A stretch of DNA of 64,000 bases from positions 6,188,001 through 6,252,000 of the forward strand of contig NZ_FNSY01000001.1 of the NCBI RefSeq assembly GCF_900105515.1, read 5' to 3'. The first letter of the stretch is position 1, and each line of letters begins with the position of its first letter. The DNA comes from Streptomyces sp. 2131.1 (lineage in GTDB: Bacteria; Actinomycetota; Actinomycetes; Streptomycetales; Streptomycetaceae). Of the stretch, positions 51,273-60,407 are shown one piece after another. Below the pieces are notes generated by a model. That model searched no databases and was not told the origin of the DNA. It worked only from the letters and a program-made list of their open reading frames with translations. The position numbers were made by a program, and so were the translations under genes.

Positions 51273-51950
51273 CTACGTGAAGGTGTGCGGGCGCAGCATC
51301 ACGAGGGAGTCCTCCTGCGTCGCGACGATGGCGAAGGAGAACCGGTCAAGTTCGAGGCAGTAGCGCCACGTCCTCGGGGTGGGCCCCCGCGCGCACCCCC
51401 GTGCCAGCTCGGCAGCGGCGCGCGAATCGCCTGCCCGACGCAGAAATGGCTCCGCGTCCACCGCCTCCCCGGCCGCCCGGCGGGCGATGTACTGGGCGCA
51501 CGCCAGGTCCTCCTCGGCGCGACCGTCCTCACCGGTGACCACGAAGGTGACGTCCCCGCCCGTGCGCTGCCGCAGCAGCCGCGCCGTCGCCTCCGCCACC
51601 ACGAAGCCGGCGCACAGCACCAGGGGTGCGTCCTTCACCGCGAGGGCGCCGACCGTCCCCGCCGTGGTCTTCTGCACCACGGTCCGGCCGCTCGGGTCCC
51701 GCGAGCGCAGCTGCCCCGGCGAGTTGACCGCGTCGACCCCGGGCGCGGGGGCGCCGTCCTTGAGTGCCACCCAGTCAGGGTGACGGCTCTTGAGCGCCGG
51801 CGCCTCGTCCAGTGAGCCGGCGAGCACGATCTTCTCCGTGCCCCGGGCGAAGGCCCAGGCGGCCACGGTGCAAGCGCGCATGACATCGACGACGACCGCC
51901 ACGGAGGGGGCCGCGGACAGCTCGGCGATACCGAGGAAGCGGGCGTCCAT
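51273..51950 (-). CDS. 2-phosphosulfolactate phosphatase family (ComB-like)
   Basis: The 225-residue protein has the ComB-family pattern: AVVVDVMRACTVAAWAFARG, VNSPGQLRS, VVQKTTAGTVGAL, CAGFVVAEATAR and GEDGRAEEDLACAQY. In archaea ComB removes phosphate from 2-phosphosulfolactate in coenzyme M synthesis, but Streptomyces lack that pathway; bacterial members are thought to act on other phosphates or phosphonates. No comA, comC or comDE homologue is adjacent. Confidence 0.9.
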   Translation of the reverse strand: MDARFLGIAELSAAPSVAVVVDVMRACTVAAWAFARGTEKIVLAGSLDEAPALKSRHPDWVALKDGAPAPGVDAVNSPGQLRSRDPSGRTVVQKTTAGTVGALAVKDAPLVLCAGFVVAEATARLLRQRTGGDVTFVVTGEDGRAEEDLACAQYIARRAAGEAVDAEPFLRRAGDSRAAAELARGCARGPTPRTWRYCLELDRFSFAIVATQEDSLVMLRPHTFT

Positions 51951-52119
51951 CCGACCATGGTCACCCCTGGCCGGTCGTGCCCGCCCGGAGAGTGGTGCGC
52001 ATCATGCCGACGGCCCCGGAAAGGCCGCCCGGGTGACCGGGGCGACGGTGTTGACACAGGTCCGAGACCGGGAAGTCCGGCGTCTCCGGCGCCATCCCCC
52101 GGAACGTACGATGTCCGCC

Positions 52120-52665
52120 ATGCGCAACCGCCCGATCCCCGGCAGCTCCGGAATCGTCCGCACCATGAGCCTGCTCGGCGACCCGGTCCTGCACGCGCCC
52201 TGTGAACCGGTCACCGACTTCGGTCCCTCGCTCGCCCGGCTCGTCGAGGACATGTACGCCACGATGTACGAGGCGCGGGGCGTCGGGCTCGCCGCCAACC
52301 AGATCGGTGTGGCCTCAAGGGTGTTCGTATTCGACTGCCCCGACGACGAGGACGTGCGCCACCTCGGGCACGTGGTCAACCCGGTCCTGGTCGAGGCGGA
52401 CGGGATCACCGTGCGCGGGGCCGAGGGCTGCCTCTCGCTGCCGGGCCTGGAGGCCGGTACACCGCGTTACGACCACGCGGTCGTCGAGGGCGTCACGATG
52501 ACGGGCGAGCCGGTCCGGATCGACGGCACCGGCTTCTTCGCCCGCTGCCTCCAGCACGAGTGCGACCACCTGGAGGGCCGGGTCTACACCGACCGGCTGA
52601 CCGGGCTGCGCCGGGCCCGGGTGCTGCGCGTGGCCCGCCGGGCGCCCTGGGGGCGTACCGGCTGA
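52120..52665 (+). CDS. def: peptide deformylase
   Basis: Starting at ATG 52120 (MRNRPIPGSSGIVRTMSLLG) the 181-residue protein has all three deformylase motifs: GVGLAANQIG, EGCLSLPG and QHECDHLEG, giving the metal-binding Cys and two His. It removes the N-formyl group from nascent proteins. A -10-like TACGAT at 52107-52112 fits a leaderless message starting at 52120; an in-frame ATG at 52111 is the alternative. No fmt gene is nearby, so it is a stand-alone paralogue. It converges on a TetR gene. Confidence 0.95.
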   Translation: MRNRPIPGSSGIVRTMSLLGDPVLHAPCEPVTDFGPSLARLVEDMYATMYEARGVGLAANQIGVASRVFVFDCPDDEDVRHLGHVVNPVLVEADGITVRGAEGCLSLPGLEAGTPRYDHAVVEGVTMTGEPVRIDGTGFFARCLQHECDHLEGRVYTDRLTGLRRARVLRVARRAPWGRTG

Positions 52666-52672
52666 CGGGCCG

Positions 52673-53323
52673 TCAGAAGCCGGGGCCGTCCGCGCGGTCG
52701 CCCGCCTCGGCCAGCCTGCCCCAGAGGAGGTCGGCCAGGCTGCGGACCAACTGCTCGCGCGAGCAAGGGCGTTCGCCGAGCCACCAGTCGCCGGCCGCGT
52801 GCATCATGCCGACGATGCCGTGGCCCCAGATCCGGGCCATCGCCTCGCTGTCCGGGCCGAGGTCCACCCGCTCCGCGATGACGGTGGCCAGTTCCTCGCC
52901 CAGCCGGCGCAGCAGCGGTGCGGAGTGCCTGCCCACGTCGAAGCCCTGCTCGGGGGAAGGGGCCGCGTCGTCGGACGGGTGCATCAGGAAGCGGTACACC
53001 TGGGGGCGCGCCTCGATCGCGGCGAGGTAGGTGTCGAGCGTCGACTCGACCCGTGCGCGCCGGTCGGCGGGGGCGTCGAGCGCGGCGCGCAGGGCGCTCA
53101 GCAGCGCATCGGTGTGCCGCTTGGCGAGGGCGCGGTAGAGCCCGCCCTTGTCGCCGAAGTGCCGGTAGAGGATCGGCTTGGTGATCCCCGCCTCCGCCGC
53201 GATGGCGTTCATCGAGGCGCCGGGGCCGTCCCTGAGCACCACGCGGTCGGCGGCTTCCAGCAGCTCGCGGCGGCGCCCCTCGGCCGCGCTCCGCTGGCGC
53301 GCGGCCTGTCGTGTGGTCTCCAT
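52673..53323 (-). CDS. TetR-family transcriptional regulator (lipid-type)
   Basis: From ATG 53323 (METTRQAARQRSAAEGRRR) the 216-residue protein has a TetR helix-turn-helix (MNAIAAEAGITKPILYRHFGDKGGL, residues about 38-62 in part) and an acyl-CoA-type C-terminal domain. It is divergent from an acyl-CoA dehydrogenase gene with two inverted repeats between, so it is the probable repressor of that gene and itself. Confidence 0.93.
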   Translation of the reverse strand: METTRQAARQRSAAEGRRRELLEAADRVVLRDGPGASMNAIAAEAGITKPILYRHFGDKGGLYRALAKRHTDALLSALRAALDAPADRRARVESTLDTYLAAIEARPQVYRFLMHPSDDAAPSPEQGFDVGRHSAPLLRRLGEELATVIAERVDLGPDSEAMARIWGHGIVGMMHAAGDWWLGERPCSREQLVRSLADLLWGRLAEAGDRADGPGF

Positions 53324-53423
53324 GTCGTCTCTCCCACCCCTGACCGTGCTGTCCGTCGTGCCTGCGCAACGTAACACCCTGTCCGGCGCGGTGCGGATGG
53401 CGTCTCATCCGGTTGACAGAGGC

Positions 53424-53459
53424 TACTTGCCAGTAACAGACTGTTGTTACCGCAAGTAA
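53424..53459. promoter_or_regulatory. paired palindromes, candidate TetR operator
   Basis: TACT-TGCC-AGTA (53424-53435) and TTAC-CGCAA-GTAA (53447-53459) are two inverted repeats; together they also form a larger symmetric element (ACTTGC...GCAAGT). A TTGACA -35-like box is at 53413-53418. Location between the TetR and acyl-CoA dehydrogenase genes fits a fatty-acid-type operator. Confidence 0.5.
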
Positions 53460-53493
53460 CGAAGCGTTTCGACGACAGCACGTGGAGGGGAAC

Positions 53494-54720
53494 ATGGCCG
53501 AGTTCACGCTTGAGCTCAACGATGACCAGAAGCAGGTCCGTGACTGGCTCCACGGCTTCGCCGCGGACGTGATCCGGCCGGCCGCCTCCGAGTGGGACGA
53601 GCGTGAGGAAACGCCCTGGCCCGTCATCCAGGAGGCGGCGAAGGTCGGGATCTACTCCCTCGACTTCTACGCCCAGCAGTTCTTCGATCCTACGGGGCTC
53701 GGCATCCCGATGGCCATGGAAGAGCTGTTCTGGGGCGACGCGGGCATCGCCCTGTCCATCGTCGGTACGGGCCTGGCGGCCGTGGGCGTCCTCGCCAACG
53801 GCACCGAGGAGCAGATCGGCACCTGGATCCCGCAGATGTACGGGGACGCCGACGACGTGAAGGTCGCGGCCTTCTGCTCCTCCGAGCCCGACGCCGGCTC
53901 CGACGTCGCGTCGATGCGCACCCGCGCGGTCTACGACCAGGCCAAGGACGAGTGGGTGCTCAACGGCACCAAGACCTGGGCGACCAACGGCGGCATCGCC
54001 AACGTCCACGTGGTCGTCGCGGTCGTCGACCCCGAGCTCGGCTCCAAGGGGCACGCCTCCTTCATCGTCCCGCCGAACACCCCCGGCCTCTCCCAGGGCC
54101 AGAAGTTCAAGAAGCACGGCATCCGCGCCTCGCACACCGCCGAGGTCGTCCTGGAGGACGTGCGCGTTCCGGGGCACTGCCTGCTCGGCGGCAAGGACAA
54201 GCTGGACCAGCGCCTCGCCCGCGCCCGCGAGCGCGCCGCCACCGGTGGCGAGCGCGTGAAGAACGCGGCGATGGCCACCTTCGAGGCGTCCCGCCCGGCC
54301 GTCGGCGCCATGGCAGTCGGCACCGCCCGTGCCGCGTACGAGGTGGCGCTCGACTACGCCAAGACGCGGACCCAGTTCGGCCGTCCGATCATCGACAACC
54401 AGGGCATCGCCTTCCAGCTCGCCGACATGCGGACCCGGATCGACGCGGCCCGGCTGCTGGTCTGGCGCGCCTCCTGGATGGCCACCACCGGCAAGCCGTT
54501 CGAGTCGGCCGAGGGCTCCATGTCCAAGCTGTACGCGAGCGAGACGGCCAAGAAGGTCACCGCCCAGGCGGTCCAGATCCTCGGCGGCAACGGCTTCACC
54601 CGCGAGTACCCGGTGGAGCGCATGCACCGCGACGCCGCGATCTACACGATCTTCGAGGGCACCAGCGAGATCCAGCGGCTGGTCATCGCCCGCACCCTGT
54701 CCGGCATGCCCATCCGCTGA
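53494..54720 (+). CDS. acyl-CoA dehydrogenase
   Basis: The 408-residue protein starts at ATG 53494 after GGAGGGG. FAD-binding blocks CSSEPDAGSDVASMRTRA and TKTWATNGG, the R in TRTQFGRPI, QILGGNGFTREYP and catalytic-type Glu in IFEGTSEIQR are present. It introduces the alpha,beta double bond in acyl-CoA degradation, using FAD and passing electrons to ETF. It is expected to be controlled by the divergent TetR protein. A 19-bp-stem terminator follows. Confidence 0.96.
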   Translation: MAEFTLELNDDQKQVRDWLHGFAADVIRPAASEWDEREETPWPVIQEAAKVGIYSLDFYAQQFFDPTGLGIPMAMEELFWGDAGIALSIVGTGLAAVGVLANGTEEQIGTWIPQMYGDADDVKVAAFCSSEPDAGSDVASMRTRAVYDQAKDEWVLNGTKTWATNGGIANVHVVVAVVDPELGSKGHASFIVPPNTPGLSQGQKFKKHGIRASHTAEVVLEDVRVPGHCLLGGKDKLDQRLARARERAATGGERVKNAAMATFEASRPAVGAMAVGTARAAYEVALDYAKTRTQFGRPIIDNQGIAFQLADMRTRIDAARLLVWRASWMATTGKPFESAEGSMSKLYASETAKKVTAQAVQILGGNGFTREYPVERMHRDAAIYTIFEGTSEIQRLVIARTLSGMPIR

Positions 54721-54745
54721 CACCCCTGGCGGCCCGCACCCACGA

Positions 54746-54788
54746 GCGGCCCCCGGCCCCCGGTTCACCACCGGGGGCCGGGGGCCGC
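54746..54788 (+). terminator. hairpin terminator after acyl-CoA dehydrogenase
   Basis: A perfect 19-bp GC stem (54746-54764 with 54770-54788) with a 5-nt loop starts 26 bp beyond the stop codon. Confidence 0.92.
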
Positions 54789-54875
54789 CCGCGTCCGCCG
54801 TCACGATGGTGTGCGCCTGCCATGTACCTGTAGATTCCCCGTGGAGATCGTGACCGGGACATGGAGGGGGCAGCG

Positions 54876-55274
54876 ATGGTGGGGTCCGGTGCGGGACGGA
54901 TCGCGGCAGTCGCCGCCACGGCGTTCGGGCTCGTCGTCACCGTACAGACGACGGCGTCCGCCGAGCCGCGGACGGTCGACGCGGTCTTCGGCGGCTACGG
55001 GGAGTGGAACGCCGATCCGTACGGCTCCGCCCCCGGGGACTCGATCCGCGCCTGCGACACCGAGGCCGACGGCTGGAGCGTCGAGGTGAAGCTCGACATA
55101 GACCGCGACGGCACCTGGGACCGCGTCGCGACCACCCGAGGCCACACCGCGCCCTACTGCACGCCGTGGAAGACCGGCAACATCAAGGAGGACACCCCCG
55201 TCCGCGTCCAGGTGACGAACGTGGGCGGAGATGCCACCTACCCCAAGGGCTCCCTGCTGCTGAGCCGCGCCTAG
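54876..55274 (+). CDS. secreted hypothetical protein
   Basis: From ATG 54876 (GGAGGGGG eight bases upstream) the 132-residue protein has a signal peptide (GRIAAVAATAFGLVVTVQTT, cleavage after ASA near residue 28) and a small mature part with two Cys, GEWNADPYGSAPGDSIRAC and DIDRDGTWDRV. The Asp-rich loop could bind Ca2+. No family recognised. It converges on the glutathione peroxidase gene, the two stop codons sharing CTAG. Confidence 0.82.
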   Translation: MVGSGAGRIAAVAATAFGLVVTVQTTASAEPRTVDAVFGGYGEWNADPYGSAPGDSIRACDTEADGWSVEVKLDIDRDGTWDRVATTRGHTAPYCTPWKTGNIKEDTPVRVQVTNVGGDATYPKGSLLLSRA

Positions 55275-55759
55275 GCGGGCAGCTGGGCCTCGATCGCCGC
55301 GACCAGTTCCGGGGCGTCCGGCTCGGTGCGGGGGCGGATGCGGGCCACCGGCTCGCCCGCCGGGGAAATCAGGAACTTCTCGAAGTTCCACTGGACGTCC
55401 CCGGCCTCGCCGTCGGCGTCCGCGAGCCGGGTCAGCTCCACGTACAGCGGGTGCCTGCCCTCGCCGTTCACCTCGGTCTTCTCCAGCAGCGGGAAGCTCA
55501 CTCCGTACGTCGTCGAGCAGAACGTCTCGATCTCCTCGGCGCTCCCCGGTTCCTGGCCGCCGAACTGGTTGCACGGCACACCGAGCACGGTGAGGCCGCG
55601 GTCCCCGTACTCCTTCTGGAGCCGCTCCAGACCTGCGTACTGCGGGGTCAGACCGCACTTCGATGCCACATTCACCACCAGCACCGCCCGGCCCCGGTAG
55701 TCGCCCAGCGACGTCGGCTCGCCGCCCAGGGTGCGCAGCGGAATGTCGTACAGCGTCAT
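55271..55759 (-). CDS. glutathione peroxidase-family thiol peroxidase
   Basis: From ATG 55759 the 162-residue protein shows NVASKCGLTPQY (peroxidatic Cys), PCNQFGGQEPG (Gln) and WNFEKFLI (Trp/Asn), the GPx tetrad. Bacterial members use thioredoxin or mycothiol systems rather than glutathione. Cytoplasmic, complete. The downstream end overlaps the convergent hypothetical gene by four bases. Confidence 0.95.
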   Translation of the reverse strand: MTLYDIPLRTLGGEPTSLGDYRGRAVLVVNVASKCGLTPQYAGLERLQKEYGDRGLTVLGVPCNQFGGQEPGSAEEIETFCSTTYGVSFPLLEKTEVNGEGRHPLYVELTRLADADGEAGDVQWNFEKFLISPAGEPVARIRPRTEPDAPELVAAIEAQLPA

Positions 55760-55788
55760 GGATGTCTCCTCATCGGTGTCTTCGGGGA

Positions 55789-56337
55789 TCATTCTCGTCC
55801 CCGGCCGCCCTCCGGTACGAGACCGGCCGCCTTGTAGTAGAAGGTCGTCGGCTTCAGCACTCCGGCCGGGTCGGCCGCGTAGTCCGGGACGGACCCGCAC
55901 TCCGTCCAGCCCGCCGCGCGGTACAGCCGCTCCGCCGGGCTGCCGCTCTCCGTGTCCAGGACCAGCAGCGTGACACCCTCCTCGGCCGCCGCGCGCTCGA
56001 CCGCGGCCAGCAGCTCCCTGCCGAGACCGCGCCCGCGCGCCGACGGGCGGACCATCAGCTTGGCCACCTCCGCGCGGTGGCGGGCATTGGGCAGCGGGGC
56101 CCGCACCAGGCCGATCGTCCCCGCGATGCGTTCCCCGTCCCGGGCGATCCACACCTCCAGCTGCCCCGCCTCCACGGACGCGGCCCTGGCGCGCCACCAC
56201 TCGGCGGCGGCGGCCCGGTCCAGCGGCGCGAGGAAGCCCACCGATGAGCCGCCCTCGACGGTCTCCACCAGCAGTGCGGCCAGCTCATCGGCGTAAGTGA
56301 CCAGCTCGGGTCCGGACACCGGGACGATCTCGGTCAT
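55789..56337 (-). CDS. GNAT-family N-acetyltransferase
   Basis: The 182-residue protein has the GNAT acetyl-CoA loop in LMVRPSARGRGLGRELLAAVE and the later block LVLDTESGSPAERLYRAAGW. Residues after 150 (LKPTTFYYKAAG) fit phosphinothricin/toxin-type acetyltransferases. It lies 29 bp upstream of the glutathione peroxidase gene on the same strand, so they may be co-transcribed. Substrate unknown. Confidence 0.92.
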   Translation of the reverse strand: MTEIVPVSGPELVTYADELAALLVETVEGGSSVGFLAPLDRAAAAEWWRARAASVEAGQLEVWIARDGERIAGTIGLVRAPLPNARHRAEVAKLMVRPSARGRGLGRELLAAVERAAAEEGVTLLVLDTESGSPAERLYRAAGWTECGSVPDYAADPAGVLKPTTFYYKAAGLVPEGGRGRE

Positions 56338-56568
56338 GGGGCAGTCCTTCCACGGGACGAGGGGGCGGCACCGGCGGGGGCCGTACGCCGGCCCGCGCGG
56401 AGAGCGGCGTGATCATAAGCCGCCGCCCACCGCGGGGGCGAGCGGCGCTCCCACGGCCCCCTGCCCGCCGTGGTGCCGGGCACGCACGCTCGTGCCACGC
56501 TGGAACCGGGACGCCCGGTGCGGCACACCGTTCCCGCCGGACGCCCGTTCCAACGAAGGAGGCCCGAC

Positions 56569-57003
56569 ATGGCCGGCACCGGCAGTGCAGCACAGACGAC
56601 GCACGGCACCCACGGATCGCACCACCCCTTCAGAACGGGCTGGACCGCGTTCGCCGCGGTCCTGATGATCTTCGGCGGTGCGATGGCGATCCTCCAGGGG
56701 ATCTCCGCCATCGCCAAGGACGACGTGTTCGTCGCCACGCGCAACTACGTCTTCCAGTTCAACCTGACCGGCTGGGGCTGGATCCATCTCATCCTCGGCA
56801 TCGTCATCGTGATCGCGGGCTGCGCCCTGTTCACCGGCGCCTTCTGGGCCCGCGTGATCGGCGTGGTTCTCGCCGGTCTCGGCGCACTGGCCAACTTCGC
56901 GTGGCTGCCGCACTATCCGCTGTGGTCCATCGTGCTCATCGCCGTCGACGTCTTCATCATCTGGGCGCTCTGCACGGGCGGGGACAACCGCGCGAGGGGG
57001 TGA
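56569..57003 (+). CDS. four-helix membrane protein (DUF7144-like)
   Basis: From ATG 56569 (AAGGAGG upstream) the 144-residue protein has a His/Thr-rich polar start (about 1-22) and four hydrophobic segments with conserved GWGWIHLILGIVIVIAG. It matches a widespread actinobacterial membrane family (DUF7144, from memory) of unknown function. It converges on the antiporter gene, 7 bp apart. Confidence 0.88.
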   Translation: MAGTGSAAQTTHGTHGSHHPFRTGWTAFAAVLMIFGGAMAILQGISAIAKDDVFVATRNYVFQFNLTGWGWIHLILGIVIVIAGCALFTGAFWARVIGVVLAGLGALANFAWLPHYPLWSIVLIAVDVFIIWALCTGGDNRARG

Positions 57004-57010
57004 ACGGGGC

Positions 57011-58762
57011 TCACGGCTCTCTCAGCAGCACGAGCGTGTCGCCCGGGACCGGCTCCGGGCGCTCGTTGTCCGTGACCGGCACGAGCCACCCCTGCGGACG
57101 TACCACGAACAGCACCTGCTCACGGGGCGCGGGCGGGCCGGCCGCCGGCCGCGTCACCACCCGCGCCCCGGCCGCGTGCTTCCTCGCGATCTCGGGCCGG
57201 GTGAGGCCCGCGCCGAACAAGGGCTCGCCCCCGGCGTACGGGGCCACTGCACCCTCGCTCGCCGCGGACGGCGCGAGACGGCGTACCGTCCCCTCGACGC
57301 TCTCGCGGAGAGTCAGCGAGGCCAGTGCGTTGAAGTCGTCCTCACCGGTGAGCAGCAGCACGTCGGTGATCCCTTCGAGCACCATGCCGATGCCCTCCGC
57401 CGAGGCCAGCAGCTCGCCGGGCGCCAGCTCCAGCCCGGCCGCCTCGATCCGCGCCCGCTCCTCGTCCGCGCCCGCCCACATCAGCACGTCGAGACCCGCC
57501 GTTCTCAGGGCGCATGCCAGGTCGACCGCCCAGGGCGCTCCGCCCACCAGCAGGGGCCGGGAGCGGGCGGACCGCAGTACCCCGAGCCGCCGCGCCACGG
57601 GAAACGCCGTCAGGCCGTAGAGCATCACCGTCGCGACGATCACCACGAAGGTCGCGGGCAGGATGCGCTCGGCACCGCCGATGTGGTGCGCGGCGAGTTC
57701 GGCCGAGAACGTGGAGGCGGTGGCCGCCGCGACGATGCCCCGGGGCGCCATCCAGCCGACGAACCACCGCTCCCGGACCGGCACATCGGTGCGGGCCGCC
57801 GCCAGGTGCGCGATCAGCGGCCTGGTCACCAGGACCAGCAGCGCGACCAGCGCCAGCGAGGGCAGCACCACGTGCCGCAGCGACGCCGGGGTCACCGTCG
57901 CCGAGATGGAGACGAACAGCAGCCCGATGATCAAGGAGACCAGCGTCTCGAAGAACGGCCGGCGCGTGGGCAGCTCCAGGCCCGGCAGGTTGGCCATGGC
58001 CATCCCCATGACCACGGCGGAGATCAGGCCCGTGTCGTCGCGCAGCGCGTCACAGGCGGCTGCCACGCCGATCACGGCCGCCAGTTGCACCGACGTCGCC
58101 AGCTCCTCGCCGATCCGCACCCGCCACAGCACCAGCCACAGCACCCCCGCGCCGACCGCGCCCGCCCCGACGCCCAGCGCCGCGCTGGCCAGGAAGTGCC
58201 CGAGGCCGCTGCCGAACCCCGGCCTGCTGCCCGCGAGGACCCCGTGGAAGACGAGTGCACCCAGAATCCCGCCTACCGGGTCGATCAGCGAGCCCTCCCA
58301 GACCAGGATCCGCTGCAAGCGCTCGGTGGGCCGTACGAAGGCGAGCAGCGGCCCGACCACCGTCGGCCCCGACACGACGAGGATCGCCGCGAGCATGACC
58401 GCCGCCTGCGCCGACATGTCCAGCACCGGTACGGCGAACAGGGCGGCGGACACGACCGTCAGCAGCGCTCCCAGCCACAGCAGCCGGATCACCACCCGCC
58501 GGTTGTGCCCCTTCAGCCGCTTCAGGTCCAGCCCCAGCCCGGCGTCGTACAGGATCACCGCGACCGCCAGCGACACCAGCGGCGAGAAGGAGGCCCCCAG
58601 CAGCCGTTGCGGATCGACGTCGTCGGTGAGCGCCCCGGCGGTGAACCCGGCCGGCAGCAGTACGAGCAGCGCCGGCACCCGCAACCGGCTCGCCAGCAAC
58701 TGCGACCCGACCGCGAGGACCACGATCAGCCCGAGCCCCACGTACACCTGATCCGCCGTCAT
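57011..58762 (-). CDS. cation:proton antiporter (CPA family) with TrkA-like C-terminus
   Basis: The 583-residue protein has 12-13 hydrophobic segments in the first about 400 residues. The family's transport motif is seen in LIDPVGGILGALVFHG, and WFVGWMAPRGIVAAATAS contains the conserved Arg segment. After that a cytoplasmic part begins LLVGGAPWAVDLACALRTAG and ends with a RCK_C-like stretch (QVLFVVRPQGWLVPVTDNER). The pattern resembles NhaP/CPA1 antiporters with a nucleotide-binding-like tail. It should exchange Na+ or K+ for H+. Confidence 0.9.
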   Translation of the reverse strand: MTADQVYVGLGLIVVLAVGSQLLASRLRVPALLVLLPAGFTAGALTDDVDPQRLLGASFSPLVSLAVAVILYDAGLGLDLKRLKGHNRRVVIRLLWLGALLTVVSAALFAVPVLDMSAQAAVMLAAILVVSGPTVVGPLLAFVRPTERLQRILVWEGSLIDPVGGILGALVFHGVLAGSRPGFGSGLGHFLASAALGVGAGAVGAGVLWLVLWRVRIGEELATSVQLAAVIGVAAACDALRDDTGLISAVVMGMAMANLPGLELPTRRPFFETLVSLIIGLLFVSISATVTPASLRHVVLPSLALVALLVLVTRPLIAHLAAARTDVPVRERWFVGWMAPRGIVAAATASTFSAELAAHHIGGAERILPATFVVIVATVMLYGLTAFPVARRLGVLRSARSRPLLVGGAPWAVDLACALRTAGLDVLMWAGADEERARIEAAGLELAPGELLASAEGIGMVLEGITDVLLLTGEDDFNALASLTLRESVEGTVRRLAPSAASEGAVAPYAGGEPLFGAGLTRPEIARKHAAGARVVTRPAAGPPAPREQVLFVVRPQGWLVPVTDNERPEPVPGDTLVLLREP

Positions 58763-58920
58763 CGACCCGCCTCCTCCGGCGCACCCCGGGCGCCGGACGC
58801 GACCCGCACAGCAGCGCGCGTTCCAGCTTCCGTGCCGCGGGGCGGCGGAGGTGCGAGGGCTCGCGTCCCGGGCGTCCTCCGCGGCCCCGCATCCCCCGGA
58901 CGGACCAGGCGGCGGCGCCC

Positions 58921-59556
58921 TCAGACCCCGGCGGCCCGCCCCTTCGGGTACCAGTGCGCTTCGGGCCAGTCGTACTCGTCGAACCCGTCAGGGGTCTGCC
59001 CGCAGGGCGCGTAGACGCTGATGAAGAGGGTCGTGGTCGAGTCGTTCCACTGGACGTCGACCAGGTCCCCGCCGTCGGGACTCTCGAAGCGGAAGCCCAG
59101 CTCACGGAAAGTCGCACCGGCACGATCACCCTCGTGCGTGAGCTTCCAGCCCTGCTTCGCCAGCCGGTCGCGCACGCGCCGCTGTGCCTCCCGGGCGGTC
59201 GGCTCGGGCACGCCGGGCACGCTCCAGTCGAGGCCGAAACTGTGGACGTCTGTGCGCGCCTCGTCGATGTGGGCGAGGCTGTCCAGTCCGCGGTAGTAGC
59301 AGCTGCCGGTGTCGATCCTGCCCGGAGTGGCGGCGTACGTCCCGGGCAGCGCGAAGCCGTCGTACACCCGGTCCGACCGGTCCTTGACCCGTCGTGCGAC
59401 GGAATCGGGGTCGACGGATGGGTACGGCGCACCATGCCATGCCCAGTTCCCCGCCAGGGCGGCGCCGACGGCGAGGGCCACCGTCACCACGCCGACGACA
59501 CTACGGAGGAGGGGCCGTGCGGGGGTACGGATGCCGCGTACCGGGGTCTTGAACAT
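58921..59556 (-). CDS. membrane-anchored hypothetical protein
   Basis: The 211-residue protein has one N-terminal hydrophobic segment (about 17-40, VVGVVTVALAVGAALAGNWA) and an extracytoplasmic domain of about 165 residues with two Cys (SCYYRG and YAPCGQ). VQWNDSTTTLFISVYAPCGQ is the most distinctive block. No lipobox is seen. Similar single-span proteins are common in Streptomyces; function is unknown. Confidence 0.85.
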   Translation of the reverse strand: MFKTPVRGIRTPARPLLRSVVGVVTVALAVGAALAGNWAWHGAPYPSVDPDSVARRVKDRSDRVYDGFALPGTYAATPGRIDTGSCYYRGLDSLAHIDEARTDVHSFGLDWSVPGVPEPTAREAQRRVRDRLAKQGWKLTHEGDRAGATFRELGFRFESPDGGDLVDVQWNDSTTTLFISVYAPCGQTPDGFDEYDWPEAHWYPKGRAAGV

Positions 59557-59640
59557 GCGGTCGACGCTATGTGCCGGGATGTGCGCGACGTATGAGTAGC
59601 CGTACCCATCCGGGCCCTGAGTGACCCCGGCCCCGGCCCG

Positions 59641-60339
59641 TCACTCCCGCTTGTCGTCCCACGGCATGCCCAGCCAGCTGTCGAACGACGTGATCAGGGC
59701 GACCAGCGCGGCAGCCAGGCGCTGGTCGACCCACGGGGCGTGTACGACGACCTCGCCGTCCGACCGGAACTCCAGCGGAACCTCACCGGCGGCGCGCCAG
59801 CGGATGCGCCGGGGGCCGCGCGGTACGTCGCCGCCGCCTCCCAGCAGGCTCCCCACCCCGATCGCCAGCCACAGGGGGAACAGCAGCCACCACACGTACC
59901 ACCAGAAGATCCGGCCTTTGAGGCCGACGGCTTCCGGGCAGCCGGTCTGCGTGACCGTCCAGCGGGTCCGCAGGCCCTTGCCCGAACACGCCTTCTCGCG
60001 GACGACCGTGCCGAGAACCTCCCCGTGACCGCCCAGCACCTGGAACGCCGACACCCCGTCACCGGCCGCCGCCGTCACGACCGTTGCCAGCCGGGAACGG
60101 CGCTCCGGGTCGGCCCACAGGACGAACGAGCGGGCGCCGTTCTTGCGGGCCGCGAGGTACGCCGGTATGCCGCCCGGCGGCAGTTCGCGCTCCAGATGGG
60201 CCGGCGTCCGCGACTCACCGGCGGGTTCGTCCCTGACGGTGACGACGTGACTGAAGGGCGGGACGGGGGCCGTGACCGCCGCACCCTTCCGCGCCTTCTT
60301 CCCTGTCGCGACGGGACTCACTTTCAGGACGGTGGCCAC
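59641..60339 (-). CDS. hypothetical protein with central membrane segment
   Basis: The 232-residue protein starts at GTG 60339 (MATVLKVSPVATGKKARKG). Its N-terminal part resembles a phospholipid-scramblase or LURP-like beta fold in spacing but lacks a clear motif. A hydrophobic, Trp-rich segment (IFWWYVWWLLFPLWLAIGVG, about 144-163) probably sits in the membrane. The end reads SFDSWLGMPWDDK. Family not recognised. Confidence 0.82.
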   Translation of the reverse strand: MATVLKVSPVATGKKARKGAAVTAPVPPFSHVVTVRDEPAGESRTPAHLERELPPGGIPAYLAARKNGARSFVLWADPERRSRLATVVTAAAGDGVSAFQVLGGHGEVLGTVVREKACSGKGLRTRWTVTQTGCPEAVGLKGRIFWWYVWWLLFPLWLAIGVGSLLGGGGDVPRGPRRIRWRAAGEVPLEFRSDGEVVVHAPWVDQRLAAALVALITSFDSWLGMPWDDKRE

Positions 60340-60407
60340 CTGCGTACTCCTCCGTTGTGGTGATCGGGAAGTCGAACACTAGCCCCGCCGCCTGAGAGGA
60401 TGACGGG

